In this document: positions 1 to 12,249 of the stretch, in pieces
Layout: every line of letters begins with the position of its first letter
How positions within the stretch are numbered: the first letter of the stretch is position 1
Assembly (NCBI GenBank): GCA_001600415.1
Contig: BCJX01000017.1
Location: 551,005 to 615,004, forward strand
DNA: 64,000 bases
DNA from: Pascua guehoae
Lineage: Eukaryota > Basidiomycota > Tremellomycetes > Trichosporonales > Trichosporonaceae
Direction: 5' to 3'
Notes under the pieces: generated by a model
Seen by the model: the letters and a program-made list of their open reading frames with translations, nothing else
The model's database searches: none
What the model was told of the DNA's origin: nothing
Translations under genes and position numbers: made by a program

Positions 1-1877
1 GCCCCACGCCCAGGGGGGCAAAGTACTGGAAGGCGCTGATGGACAGGTCGAGCGAGCGCTCGGTGCAGCCCGGGCAGCGGTCGGTTACTTCGACCGTGAG
101 GGTTTTGTTGCCCCCTGCGTGTGTGTTAGTGGTGGTGGTGGTGGGGTTGGGGGGGGGGGGGAGGCAGCAGGTGACAAGGGAGGGAGGAAAGGACAAGGAG
201 GGAGGAGAGGGCAAGGGAGGGATGAGGGCGAGGATGGAGGAGGGGGCAAGGGAGGCTTGGAGGGTGAGGTGGATGGGGGAGAGGGAAGGAGATGGATGTG
301 GGGGGAGGAGAGGTGGGACGGCGGGAGGTGGTTGAGAGGCGTGGAGAGCGATTGAAAGGGAGCTGGGGGCAGAGAAGACCCGATGCAGGCGGGACAAGGC
401 CGCGAGGACCAGACGGCGCCTGATGCTCCGCATACCTTGCCTCCCCTCTTCGGACCCCTGCCATATGCCAATGACGCTTCCGCCACCCCGCCAACCCCTC
501 CCCCATCCCCCGCGCGCCGGGCAGGGCGTCGGAGCCGGGACACCACTCACAGGACACAGCAATGTGCTTGCCGCAGATCGGATTATTGTTGGGATTCGTC
601 CCCGCGTACCCGGGCCAGGTATCGAACAGGGCATACGAGACCGCGACGACCTGGTATCAGCAACATCTCGTGGAGTTGGGCGGGATGAGCCAGCAGGTCT
701 AGATCACGCCAGTGCAGCAGGCAAACCACCCAACGAGCAGACAAACCACCCAACGATTTTGGTCTGCACCCAAACTCACCGGCATCTGGGGCTCGTCATA
801 CGTCCCGCACGCCGAGAGGCCGACGTCGAACCATGTGCCCTCGCCCGTGAACGGCCCGACGCCCGCGCGGTCCACGGTGATCGGGCCCGTGGGCGAGGGC
901 GAGGGTGAGGGCGACGATGTCGTACGGGAGGGAGAGGGCGAGGGGGAGGGCGTAGGGGACGGAGTGTGCGCGGTTGATGAGGGCGGCGAGCGACTGGGTG
1001 AGGTCGAGGTCGAGATCGAGATCGAGGTCGAGGTCGAGGTCGAGGTCGAGGTCGAGGTCGAGGTCGAGGTCGAGGTCGAGGTCGAAGAGGTCAAGGAGGT
1101 CGAAGTCCTCGATCTCGTCCTGGACGTCGTGGACGATGTCGGGGGTGGGGTTGGGTCGACGCTCGGCACAGATGTCGATGCCGATGACGGTTGGGGGGCC
1201 GAGTGCGTCGACGAAGTGGGCGTTTCGCTCGCGGACGTGCGAGTGCGCGTGCTGTGGGTCGAAGACGACGAAGAGGTGGATGTCGGCGGCGTCTCAGACT
1301 CCGTGCTCGACGCCTGTGTGCTCGACGAATGTGTGCTAGACGACTGTGTGCTCGACGAAGGTGTGCTAGATGACTGTGTGCTCGACGACGCTGTGCTCGA
1401 CGCCTCTGTACTCGACGCCACTGTGCTCGACGGGCTAGGAGTCACATCCGAGCTCGCAGATGCGCTCGGAACAGGACTCGCACCTGCACTCGCGCTCGTA
1501 CTCGTCGTGCGAGACACAGACTGCGGGCTCGAGACCGGCTCCGAGCCCGCAGACGACGGCGACAGGGAAGTAGCCGCCGACGTGGGATGCACCGATGGCG
1601 AGCTCCAGCTACTCCAACTTGACGTAGACACCCCGCTCGTACTAGTCCCCTCGGGGGTGCTGGCGGCACTCGTCGCGCTTGGGCCACAGGTCTTGGTCTT
1701 GCTCCGCTTGCTGCGGCGCGCACGTGTACGGCGTACTTTGCGCCGGCGGCCGTCGTAGGCGGGTGCCTGCGTGTCCGGGAGGGNGGTGGGGGCGGGACGG
1801 TGGCGGGCGTGGGGGTCCGCGGGGGCCGCGCCGAGGAGGGGCAGGAGGGCGAGGAGGGCGAGTGGGAAGAGGCGCAT
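1..1877 (-). CDS. Secreted Ser/Thr-rich protein with C-terminal double-psi beta-barrel (RlpA/barwin-like) domain, partial
   Basis: Seen: three exons, 780-1877, 551-650 and <1-114, joined in phase. The protein starts with a clear signal peptide (MRLFPLALLALLPLLGAAP). A short Arg/Lys-rich stretch follows, then about 250 residues almost entirely Ser and Thr, partly coded by a hexanucleotide repeat. The C-terminal domain contains GTWFDVGLSACGTY, NPICGKHIAVS and VTDRCPGC, ending in SAFQYFAPLGVG at the window edge. This order (GxGTxY..ACG, CGK, V.DRCPGC, DLS..AF..LA.LG) is typical of small fungal double-psi beta-barrel proteins related to expansins, barwin and RlpA. Known: such proteins are secreted or wall-bound and usually lack a proven enzymatic activity. 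Inferred: a heavily O-mannosylated wall protein carrying the barrel on a long stalk. Residue 32 is unknown because of an N at 1784. The last codons and the stop lie outside the window. Confidence 0.85.
1001..1085. repeat. Hexanucleotide GAGGTC/GACCTC array inside the Ser/Thr stalk
   Basis: About 14 near-perfect copies of a 6-bp unit. On the coding (minus) strand it is read as alternating Ser-Thr codons, so copy-number change keeps the frame and alters stalk length. Read on the plus strand it gives a Val-Glu repeat, which is only a shadow. Confidence 0.9.
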
Positions 1878-4508
1878 GGTTGCCTTTGGTGCGTGGTCGC
1901 GGGCCGTTGTCGGTGTTGGTGTCCTCGCGAGTCGGGTGGCTGGTTCTACGGGCTTGTTGTCGCTGTCGTCGGGATTCTGTCGTTGTCGGGCTCCTGGCGC
2001 TGTCGCTCGCAGTCGGTGTCGGAATGCTCTCAGAGCTGGGTGGTGACGGGCCGGCCGTCGTGCTCGCTACCTGCGCGAGTGGTAAGGATTACGAGTGAAG
2101 GGGTTAGGTCGGGGGTTAGTTTCCTCCCCCCGGCCTGCACGTTGTTTATAGCCTTTGTTGTGCCCGCTGCTCGGTGGACCTTTCTGCGATGCGATGCGCT
2201 AGTCTGATGCGATGCGCCACTCTGCCACTCACCGCGTGCCATTTCGCAGCTGCGATGCGCCACCGCGATGCGCCTCGTGTTCCCATGACCACTTGGCCAG
2301 GACACATCTCTTCCTCTCTTGAAAAGCCACGCAGTCGTGGGGGGAGTAAGCCACAGCAGCCCATTAGGCCAGCCGCTGACGCCCAGCTGCGAGCACCGCG
2401 GATCGCGTGGGTCCGTCAATGGGCCGCCAGAGACCGGAATAGTCGCAGACCTGGCGGGAACCTGCTGCGTTGAATGCGTCGTACCCCAGTTAGTAGACAA
2501 TCCCACAGGCAGGGGGGTATTTACAGCCCTCCTCGGGAGCAGCACGATAGAAATGGACAAGAGTAACAAATGTAACGTCGACGACGCTAACGCGCAATGG
2601 AGCGATGCGATGCAAAGCAGACGACGCCGGCAATGGCACCAAACGCACACGACGATGCCAACCGATCCAAACGCCACATTCGACCCGCCGACGCCGAAGA
2701 CGCCCTGGACCGCTCATGTTGGCCCATCGGACATGGCGGCGCGTGCGCCACGCGCAGTCTCGGCGGCTCGTGGGTTGGGCGGCGGAGACGACTTGGCCAG
2801 AAGAGAGGGTTCGCCGGATGGGTGCGTGGCGCATGCTACGGGCATTTGGCGATTGAAGGAACGAGTTGGGCGGTTTGGGTGGGCGAGGTCACAGGGGGAT
2901 GAAAAGCAGGCGCGCTCAGGAGGGGCACATTGTGTCGGCCCAATGTTTAATTGCTTATTGCACGCCTAAGCATGGCAGGCCTTGGGCTTGGAGATTGGCG
3001 GAATCAAATTTGGGACGGTGAGCTGGGAGTGGCCATACGGCGGGTGGAGGTGGTCTGGGATGCTTGGAGCTGGAAGACCGCGCAGTGGTGATGGCATGGG
3101 GAGAGGTTGTTGATGTGTTGACGATCCCATATATGTTAGCCGAGCGTTTGGCCCGCCCCCCGATGGGGCGACCCACACTTACGCTCTTGCCCTCTCTCCT
3201 GCCTCCCGGCCTCCCGGGTAGGCTGGGTGCAGGTATTGCGGACAATTTGTGCCTGTCAAGAGCAGCAGCATGAAACATAAGAGTGCGAGACGCCCGATTC
3301 CTTCGAGACGAGCTAACAGCAGCGGAGCCCGTGGCAGAATACGACGGACATCACGTGGACTATTGCCATCTTCCCAAGCAACTCTTCACTGTGCACTGTG
3401 GCCCTGGTTCCAGGCGGCAGCGTGGGTCTGATACACCGCCCCTTGACATGTCGGGCCGCCCGTCTCCACTTGGGCATGCGCGCATTCGGCCTTTCTGGGC
3501 ACGAGCCTGAGGACGGACCAGACGTATGCTGGAAACGCGAGGTCTGGCCAGGCACAAAGTATGCCAAGCCCGACGCGCCGGCGCGCCGCTGTGTACGGGT
3601 GCACTTTGCGCAGTCGGTTCACCAACGGATCAACGGAGCATGGCCAAGCCTTCCGGGCGCCGCCGTCGTGTAGCCGTGCGGCGCTAGTTGTTCCGCCGAT
3701 TCATTTTGGCAAAGCCGCACGTAGGCCGCTGCTTGCACCACACAAACGCGACGCAGACTGGGAAACAAGAATCTTGGGAGGTGATGGTGCCTGCTCACCT
3801 GCACGACATGAGGTTGATCATCTGTGCGAGGTCGGAGCAGTACTGTACCCCAGAGCCCACCATTGTTTTTGTTTTTATTTTGAGAGGTACCAAGACGAAG
3901 CTATATGACGCAGTTTATCCAGATTCTCCAGAATGACTGCTCTGAAAGGGAGGGTCGGATAAAACCGCACCCACGGCACCGTGGCTATACAAATTACATA
4001 ATCAGAAATGCCTACACGTCATTGTTTTGCAAAGCTTGGCATTTGATACGGTGCTGATTTTTGGGAGATTGATCTAGGAGGTGGGAGAAGGGCGTAGAAG
4101 GCACAAGGTCGGGCAAGCCCTTGGTAGGCCGCAGTAGGTTTGGGTAGGCCCGGGGGGTGGGGGTCGCGTGGAAGTATGTAGCACAGGCATGCTGGCGCAT
4201 GCTGGGCCAGATGGCCAGATGCCAGGCCGCCAGGGTAAAGGCTCGAGGGGAAAAAGTTGGAGCAGTTTAAACTGCCACCGTACGAGCAAACCAGCCGCAC
4301 CGCAAAGCCCCTCAGCCAACACTGTGCCCATTGTCACTGTCGTCGCGCCTGTCCTGCCCGCCCTTGCCCAACCACCACCTCGAACTACTCTTCATCCCCC
4401 TCCCCCAGCCCCTTCTGCTACTTGTAGATAGAGTAGACCGACAGATCAACTGTCCTCCTCCACCACCCACCCCTTCACTCCCTACCAAAAAAAGTATACT
4501 CTGTCACC
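1878..4508. other. Intergenic region, about 2.6 kb, no supported gene
   Basis: Holds the divergent upstream regions of the double-psi protein (minus) and Hsp110 (plus). Open frames up to 216 codons occur but lack family resemblance, consistent splice sites or the C/G-ending codon bias of the neighbours. The last 200 bases before 4509 are rich in C and T (CCTCCCCC, CTCCTCCACCACCC), as expected for a strong fungal promoter and leader. No tRNA B-box was found. Confidence 0.5.
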
Positions 4509-7186
4509 ATGGCTGTGAGTGCAACCCCTCCATCACGATACACGCCGTTCCCATCACAAGCAAATCCCTCCCCTTCCTCCATGTCCCCTGCTCGTCACCA
4601 TCTTGCTTGTCACTGACATCGCAGAGCGTCGTCGGTATTGATCTCGGCAACCTGTCGTCCAAGATTGGTGTCGCCCGTCACCGCGGCATTGACATTGTCA
4701 CCAACGAGGTGTCCAACCGTGCTACTCCGTAAGTCGTCTGCCTTTGCTTGCTTGCTAGCTTGCTAGCTGCCATTGTTGCTGCTGTCGCCGTCTTCTGTCA
4801 CTGACGCATGGACCTTATGGCCAACACGATCACAACCTCTTTTCTTCCCATCTCACACCTCCACCCCGACCACACACTGTAATACCCCGACGCCCTCCGA
4901 CACCCGCAACTCGCACTGCTCCCGAACCTCTTTCATCACTGCCGCTGCCACTGTTTTTCCTTCCCCAGTTCGCTCGTTTCCTTCACCCCCAAGCAGCGCT
5001 TGATCGGTGAGCCGGCCAAGACTGCCGAGACGTCCAACTTTAAGAACACTGTTGGCTCGCTCAAGCGCTTGATCGGCCGCAGCTCGCAGGACCCCGAGAT
5101 CGCCGAGCACGAGAAGAAGTTTATCAACGCGCAGCTCGTCGACTCGAACGGCCAGGTCGGTGTCAAGGTCAACTACCTTGGCGAGGCCCAGGTCTTTTCG
5201 TACGCCCAGCTCGTTGCTGCCTACCTCGGCAAGCTCCGCGACACTGCGGCTGCCGAGCTCAGGCAGGCCGTCTCGGACGTTGTCATTGCCGTTCCCGGCT
5301 GGTACACGGACGTTCAGCGCCGTGCCCTCATCGACGCCTCGCAGGTCGCTGGCCTCAACCCCCTCCGCCTGATCAACGACACCACCGCTGTCGCTCTCGG
5401 CTATGGTATCACCAAGTCGGACCTCCCCGAGGACCCCGAGAAGCCCCGCTACGTTGTCTTTGTCGACGTGGGCCATTCCAACTACTCGGTTGCGGTTGTC
5501 GCCTTCTCCAAGGGCCAGCTCACCGTCAAGGGTACCGCCTACGACCAGAACTTTGGTGGCCGCAACTTTGACTACGCCCTTGTCAAGCACTTTGCCAAGG
5601 AGTTTGACGCAAAGTACAAGATTGACGTCATGAACAACCCCAAGGCCGTCTTCCGTCTTACCACTGCTTGCGAGCGCCTCAAGAAGGTTCTCTCGGCCAA
5701 CACTGAGGCCCCCATCAACGTCGAGTCGCTCATGAACGACGTTGACGCCTCGTCCACGTACAGCCGTGAGGCCTTTGAGGCCCTCATTGCCGACCTCCTC
5801 AACCGCTTCAACCAGCCCCTCGAGGACGCCCTCAAGGCTGCCGGCATTACCACCGCCGACGTCCACTCGATCGAGCTTGTTGGTGGCTCGACCCGTGTCC
5901 CTGCCATCAAGGAGCGCATCCAGGCCTTCTTCAACAAGCCTCTCAGCTTTACCCTCAACCAGGAGGAGGCTGTCGCCCGTGGTGCCACCTTTGCGTGCGC
6001 TTCGCTCTCGCCCGTCTTCCGTGTCCGCGAGTTTGCCGTCCACGACATTACCCCTTACCCCATCCAGGTCTCGTGGCAGAAGGAGGCCGGTAACCCCGAC
6101 GAGGACACTGAGCTCACCGTCTTCCCCCGCGGCAACGCCATCCCGTCGACCAAGATCCTCACCTTCTACCGCCAGGGTCCCTTTGAGCTCCAGGCCGACT
6201 ACGCTCCTTCCGCTCAGCTCCCCAAGGGCACCAACCCTTACATTGGCCGCTACACGGTCAAGGGCGTCGAGAAGACTGCGTCGGGTGACCTTGCGTGCGT
6301 CAAGGTCAAGGCCCGCCTCAACCTCCACGGCATCATGAACTTTGAGGGCGCGTACGCCGTTGAGGAGGTCGAGAAGGAGGAGACCATTGTCACTGGCGAG
6401 GGCGAGGACCAGAAGGAGGAGAAGAAGATGGTCAAGAAGATCCAGCGCAAGGGCGACTACCAGACCTTTGCCCAGTACAACTCGCTCCCGACCAACGTCG
6501 TCAACGAGTGGCAGGAGGCCGAGGGCAAGATGCACGCCGAGGACAAGCTCGTCATGGAGACCGAGGAGCGCAAGAACGCCCTCGAGGAGTACGTCTACGA
6601 GATGCGCGGCAAGCTCGAGGACCGCTACGCCAAGTACGTCCAGGCCGCCGAGAAGTCGACTCTCCTCAAGGGTCTCCAGGAGGCCGAGGACTGGCTCTAC
6701 TCGGACGAGGGTGAGGACGCCACCAAGTCGGTCTACGTCAAGCGCCTCGACGAGCTCAAGGCCATTGGTGACAAGGTTGCCACCCGCTGGAGCGAGAACG
6801 ACGAGCGCCCGCGTGCCGCCGCTGCCCTCCGTGAGGTCTGCAACGAGTTCCTCTCGCAGGCACAGAACGGCGAGGAGAAGTACAGCCACATTGAGGAGGC
6901 CGAGAAGCAGAAGGTCATTGAGAAGGCCGCCACTGCCCAGCACTGGCTCGAGGACAAGCTCGCCCGCCAGATGGAGAAGCCCAAGAATGTCGACCCCATC
7001 ATCACGTCCAAGGAGATCAACCACAAGAAGGACGACGTTCAGTACACGTGCGCCTCGATCATGAACCGCCCCAAGCCCAAGGCCAAGGTCGAGACTGCTC
7101 CTCCTTCGGGCACCCAGACCCCCAAGGACCAGAAGATGGACATGGACGAGGCCCAGGCCCCCGCCGAGGACATGGACATCGACTAG
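4509..7186 (+). CDS. SSE1: Hsp110-family chaperone (Sse1-like nucleotide exchange factor)
   Basis: Seen: exons 4509-4514, 4625-4728 and 4969-7186 give 775 residues. The first exon carries only ATG GCT, followed by GTGAGT. The ATPase domain opens with SVVGIDLGN (residues 3-11) and continues with GIDIVTNEVSNRATPSLVSF. A second phosphate loop (VDVGHSNYSV) lies near residue 200 and the adenosine motif (ELVGGSTRVPAI) near 340. A substrate-binding beta domain follows, then an acidic linker (GEGEDQKEEKK), a helical C-terminal domain and an acidic tail ending DMDID. Known: Sse1/Hsp110 proteins are cytosolic nucleotide exchange factors for Hsp70 and holdases. The DLGN and VSNRATPS signatures separate them from canonical Hsp70 (DLGT). 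Length is a little above yeast Sse1 (693), mainly from the acidic linker and tail. Codons are strongly biased, as in a highly expressed gene. Confidence 0.97.
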
Positions 7187-8098
7187 ACGTACTGCATCTG
7201 TCGTGTCAGTGTCGAGGAGTAGCGCGCAATAGAGAAGACGTTGTGTATTTGGTGGAAATAGAATGCACCGCATCATTGTCTGCATCTGGAGTTGGGAGCT
7301 GAGCCGCTGAGCATTATTTTGGTCAGACATGATACATGGACGAGACAGAGTGGGGGCGTTGTTGAATGGTTGCAGTGGCTGCAGAATGCCACTTTGGAAA
7401 TTGCCGCGGGAATAGACCCTGCGGGGTGGAGGGGGGGGAATGGGGGAAGGGGAGGAGGCGTTTGGCATTGAGACCAGCAGAGTGGATCGACCAAAGCTCT
7501 GACCATGGTGCGAATTGGGCAAATAATAAAGGGGGGGACGCATTAAATTATTTGACACAAGGCAGACTGGCTGGCAGGGCTGGCCTAGCTGGGCTGGGCA
7601 ACCCGCGTCCCCTGGCCCTGCAGTTGGCAGGCAGCAAAACGTAGGGTTGGCATTCTGGTAGGCTCCTGCCTGCCTAGCCTGCCTGCTGCATGTCCAGACT
7701 ACAGTAGCCAGGCTGCTGTAGAGTGCCACGCGCGCCAGTGCCGTCCCATCCCACCCACAGCCCAGCCCAGCCCCGCCCTCGCCCGCTGGGCCCGTCTCGT
7801 CATTCGCAACACCCCGTCTTGTCTACACCTCGTCTCGTCCTCTTCCCCCGCTCCCCTTCCTTCTCTCTCTCTCTCCAAACAAACAGCCCACTACCTTAGC
7901 TCTCTTCTGCAACACCACCACGGGCTCCGTCTCTGTCCACCTCGCGCACACGCCCCCCACTTGCGATTCCGATTCGTTTCCTCTGTCTCAACCCCCTTTC
8001 CATCCAAACACGACACCAAACACCACGACGCGCGCGCACCTTTTGACTTTGATCCCTCTCCATCCCCCAAGTTTCCTTCCGCCATCGTCTGACCGACC
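7187..8098. other. Intergenic: Hsp110 3' end and PP2A-scaffold promoter/leader
   Basis: About 0.9 kb. The left part should contain the Hsp110 3' UTR. Around 7560-7700 there are short GGCTGG/GCCTGC direct repeats. From about 7740 to 8098 the plus strand is very C/T-rich, with a CT run at 7861-7876, consistent with a pyrimidine-rich 5' leader for the gene starting at 8099. No gene is supported. Confidence 0.5.
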
Positions 8099-10571
8099 AT
8101 GTCGTCTCCGTCCGCCCAGGCGGGCTCCCTCTACCCAATCCACCTGCTCATGGACGAGCTCAAGTCGGACGACGTTGTCCTCCGCCTCAGCTCGATCCGC
8201 CGTCTGAGCACCATCGCACTCGCGCTCGGCCCAGCGCGGACGCGTGAGGAGCTCCTTCCTTTCCTCCAGGTGCGTCTTGTCTCGAGGTTGATCAATGTTT
8301 GGGCTGGCGCAATCATGGTATGATGTGGCCTACGCTAGCTCGGATGTCAGGTAGCTGGTTGTGTCCGACAAGCGCAAGCGAGTGCGGCGCGTCTCAAGCC
8401 CCCAAGCGCGGACCGCGACTGGCAAGGCCCTCGGGCTCAGTGGGCACGTTCACTTCCACGTCTGAGGCTTGGGCCACCACCCCTACCTGCACAACCTTGT
8501 CGTGCACGCGAATGCCGACACATCCGATGTTGGCTGGCAAAGCAGACATGCCACTTTCCAGCTACCCTTCTGCAGACTGTGGCTGTTATACTGTGGAAGC
8601 TGGACCGCGGGGAGCATCACTCGCGTGCAATCACTAACGGAAACAGGACCAGCTCGACGACGAGGATGAAGTGCTCCTTGTGCTTGCCGAGGAGCTTGGC
8701 TCGTTTGTCGAGTACGTCGGCGGCAAGCAGTACGCGTACACGATCCTGGGCCCGCTCGAGAACCTCGCCGCGGTCGAGGAGACGCTCGTTCGTGACAAGG
8801 TAGGTCTCGGGTCGCAATCAGTGATACCCTTTGGCATTGTCACGCGATACGCAACAAATCACATTTGTCGCCAGCCTTGCCTGACGGCGTGTGCCATGTC
8901 CTAGTGCGTGCGAGCAATGCAGCTGACATTCAGGCGGCCGAGTCCATCTCGAGCATTTCGACTTCGCTCTCGCCCCAGGCAATCAACGAGCACTTTGTGC
9001 CCCTCCTCCGCCGGCTCTCGAAGGGCGACTGGTTCACATCGCGTACCTCTGCATGCGCTCTCTTTGCGGCTGCCTACCCTATCGCCTCGCCAGAGGCCCA
9101 GGGCGAGATGCGCAGCCTCTTTGCCGGCCTTGTTGCCGACGACACCCCCATGGTCCGCCGCGCGGCCGCTCGTGCTCTCGGGGTAGGTGTCGTGCTCGAC
9201 AAGAGTGTAGCTTGCTAACGTCGCAGCCGTTTGCCAAGGCCATTGCGTCTGTCCCGGGCCAGCACTCGCTTCTCACCTCTGACATGATCCCTCTCTACCG
9301 CCGTATCGCCAACGACGACCAGGACTCTGTCCGTCTCCTCACCATCCCGGACCTCATTGCCCTCGCGTCCAACCTCTCCGCCGAGGAGACAAGGGACAAC
9401 CTCCTCGAGCCTCTCCGCAGCAGCGTCGCCGACAAGAGCTGGCGCGTGCGTTACATGGTCGCCAACGAGTTTGTCGGCCTTGCTGAGAGCGTCGGCGCGG
9501 ACATTGTCCGCGACTACATGGTGGATGCCTTTGTCGGCCTTCTCAAGGACAACGAGGCCGAGGTCCGCACTGCCGCGGCGGGACAGATTCCTGGTACGTT
9601 TGGGTGTCAGAGACATTGTGTACCTCAAGCTCACGTTTGCTAGGCTTTTCCAAGCTCATTGACCGCGACGTCATTCTCAACCGCATCTTGCCTTGCGTTC
9701 GCGACCTCGCGAGCGACCAGAGCCAGCACGTCCGTGCCGCGCTTGCCATGCAGATTTCCGGCCTCGCGCCCCTCCTTGGCAAGGATGCGACCATTGAGCA
9801 CCTGTTACCCCTCTTCCTCCACCTCCTCAAGGACGAGTTTAGCGACGTGCGCCTCAACCTCATCTCCAAGCTCGAGCTCGTCAACACGGTCATTGGTATC
9901 GACCGCCTGTCGCAGGCTCTCCTCCCTGCCATCATGGAGCTTGCCGAGGACAAGCAGTGGCGCGTGCGCCAGGCCATTATCGAGTACATTCCTCTGCTCG
10001 CGACCCAGCTCGGTGTCCAGTTCTTTGACGACAAGCTCGGCAAGCTCTGCATGTCGTGGCTCGGCGACACGGTGTTCAGCATCCGTGAGGCGGCGACCAT
10101 CAACCTCAAGAAGCTCACCGACGTCTTTGGCGTCGACTGGGCGCGCACCACCATTATCCCCAAGGTGCTCCAGATGGGCGAGCACCCAAACTACCTCTAC
10201 CGCATGACGACCATCTTTGCCATCACCACGATGGCACCCTCGCTCAACACGGCTATTATTCGCGACACTGTCCTCGAGGCCGCCCTCCAACTCGTCAACG
10301 ACCCGATCCCCAACATCCGCTTCAACGTCGCAAAGTGTCTCGAGACCCTCGCCGAGGTCCTCACCAACGACCCCGAGGGCCAGGAGATTATCCAGCGCCG
10401 CATCCTCCCGACATTGCGAAAGCTCCAGGAGGACCACGACGCGGATGTCCGGTGAGTCTACGCGGGTACAGGCTAGGTTTTAACCCGTACTAACCCTGCA
10501 GGTATTTCGCGACAAAAGCCTACGAGCACACGACAGGCGACGAGCGGTCAGAGCCCATGGTCATTTCGTAA
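8099..10571 (+). CDS. TPD3: Protein phosphatase 2A scaffold subunit A (PR65/Tpd3)
   Basis: Seen: six exons (8099-8269, 8647-8799, 8934-9182, 9227-9593, 9644-10451, 10502-10571) give 605 residues, close to human PR65 (589) and yeast Tpd3 (635). The protein is a chain of HEAT repeats throughout. It opens with [16 protein letters not shown] and has typical lines such as [43 protein letters not shown] and [17 protein letters not shown]. Known: the A subunit holds the PP2A catalytic and regulatory B subunits, acting in the cytosol and nucleus in cell-cycle, polarity and stress signalling. The introns are short (the one at 9183-9226 is 44 nt with a GCTAAC branch point), except the first, 377 nt at 8270-8646. 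ATG at 8099 follows a C/T-rich leader and gives the expected N-terminus. Confidence 0.97.
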
Positions 10572-11698
10572 ACGGTGCGCAGCTTTTGCGCGGCCACTTG
10601 CACCAGGACGGCGCGAGCCGTTTCGTTGGTGCAAGGACTAGAGGCGGGAGTTGGGGGAGGTGCTTAGACGGGGGACGGGGGAGCAAAGTGGCGTCGAGTG
10701 TCAAGTGTAGCGTGTACGTGCACCGTACGTGTGCTCGTACGTGTGCAGTGAGTGCCCGTGTACGCCTACGTTTTACCGTGGACCCATGCACGTGTACCAA
10801 TGTGCCCGTGCTGTGCATGTGCAGTCTGGTGCCATCCGCTACGCTGGCCCCGCACACAAACAAACGCCAACAATAACAACAACGCAATTCACACAACTAC
10901 CATTTTTTTACAAGAACCAGAAGAACGACAGACGGGCGGCAAGGCTGGCGGCATGGCCTTGTGCGGCCCTACTTAGTTGAAGACATACCACGGGCGACCC
11001 GGTCGTCGAGAGATGTAGAATGTTTGGCAAGCGGGCGAGTGGGGTGGAGGATGCTGAGGCTGAGAGCGCCACTGGGGATGGCACCGGGGATGGGAGGGAG
11101 GATGGAGCATGTGAGAGCAGGACAGATGTGCGACTAAGGAACGACAGGGAACCGAGGATTTACATCTGTGGAGGGCGAGAAAGTACAGGGGGTGTTTGTA
11201 CGCTCGGAATGGGCGGATACTGACATTCGTCACGCCTGCAATCTTGTTGCAGTGTTTACCGTGCTGTCTCGTTTCAGTGTGTATTATCGGGCACGCTTAC
11301 GTCTCACTGGTACGCGACTCAACGGTAGGTACTCTACAGTATGCAATGCACTCACAGCTCTCACTTGTGTTCCCCACTCTCCGTTCTGTAATCACGCCCA
11401 AAGCACATCGTGTTCTGCAGGCACAGCCGCAGTAATACACTATGCGGACTCGGGCTTGCCGTTGGCCTTCCAATGCCCCAAGAAGGGACAGCTACGAGGA
11501 TATACTGGGTTTTCCAGGATGGCTTCAGTCATGCCCCCGTCTGCTTCGCATTTGACATTCAGGAGTGCTACTGTCCTGTTCCTGTCTGTAGTTGCTGCTA
11601 CTGTCTACTGTCCCATTCTTATGCGGTACTAGAGTAACATTACTGTCCTGATCATCTCCACTGCTCGTTTGTCCGTTGGCGCGCCGTCTTGTCGTCAC

Positions 11699-11753
<55 letters not shown>

Positions 11754-12249
11754 CCCCCACCGAACTCCTCGTCTGCCTGTTCTTGGCCCGTCTTTGCCCA
11801 TCTTGTGGTTCTCTACGTCTTGCCCTGTCATCCCGTCTCGATTCCCCGACTGTGAAGCGGCCTTGCCACCGCTGGTTACAATGTTTAACGGCATTGCCGT
11901 AGCACAATGCCACGCGAGTTGGGTCCTAAGCGCGTCCGTCGGACAACTTGGTGGCCGACAACGACGGCGCGGCGAAAGGTGTCGACGAGAACCAAGAACA
12001 GCTAACGAAAATGAGACGCGTCCAGTCCAGTCTGGGAAGCAACGTCTGGTCCGAAGCAGAGACCAAGACGGGATGGACGTGTCGTCGCGATCGCCCAGGT
12101 TTACCATGACCTGATACTTGTGTCCAACCTCCTACCCGTTCGCCTAATACCCATGGTAACCTCTCCACCTCCCCTCCATGACTGCCCCAACCTCCAACCT
12201 AACCAATCAACCCCTCACCCTCCCCAACCCAACCTCCCTTCACCGCACA
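10572..12249. other. Intergenic, convergent 3' regions of PP2A scaffold and PAS gene
   Basis: About 1.7 kb with no supported gene. It contains GT/AC-rich stretches at 10700-10830 with repeated CGTACGTGTG-like words, an A-rich stretch at 10865-10930, and the long poly-C tract listed separately. Downstream of the tract, open frames are only by-products of the homopolymer. Confidence 0.5.
11702..11752. repeat. Uninterrupted 51-base poly-C tract
   Basis: Fifty-one consecutive C, preceded by CACGTG and followed by GCCCCCA. It lies between two convergent genes. The complementary poly-G strand could form G-quadruplexes. The exact length is probably uncertain, as for any long homopolymer. Confidence 0.9.

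Noticed and set aside
712..1758. 348-codon Val/Glu repeat protein on the plus strand
   Set aside because: It is the complement of the Ser/Thr stalk of the minus-strand secreted protein and follows its hexamer repeat.
4853..7729. 958-codon open frame antisense to Hsp110, Leu/Val/Asp/Gly-rich
   Set aside because: Long antisense frames are a known by-product of biased codons in Hsp70-type genes. The protein has no domain, runs past the gene into untranslated sequence, and the sense frame is unmistakable.
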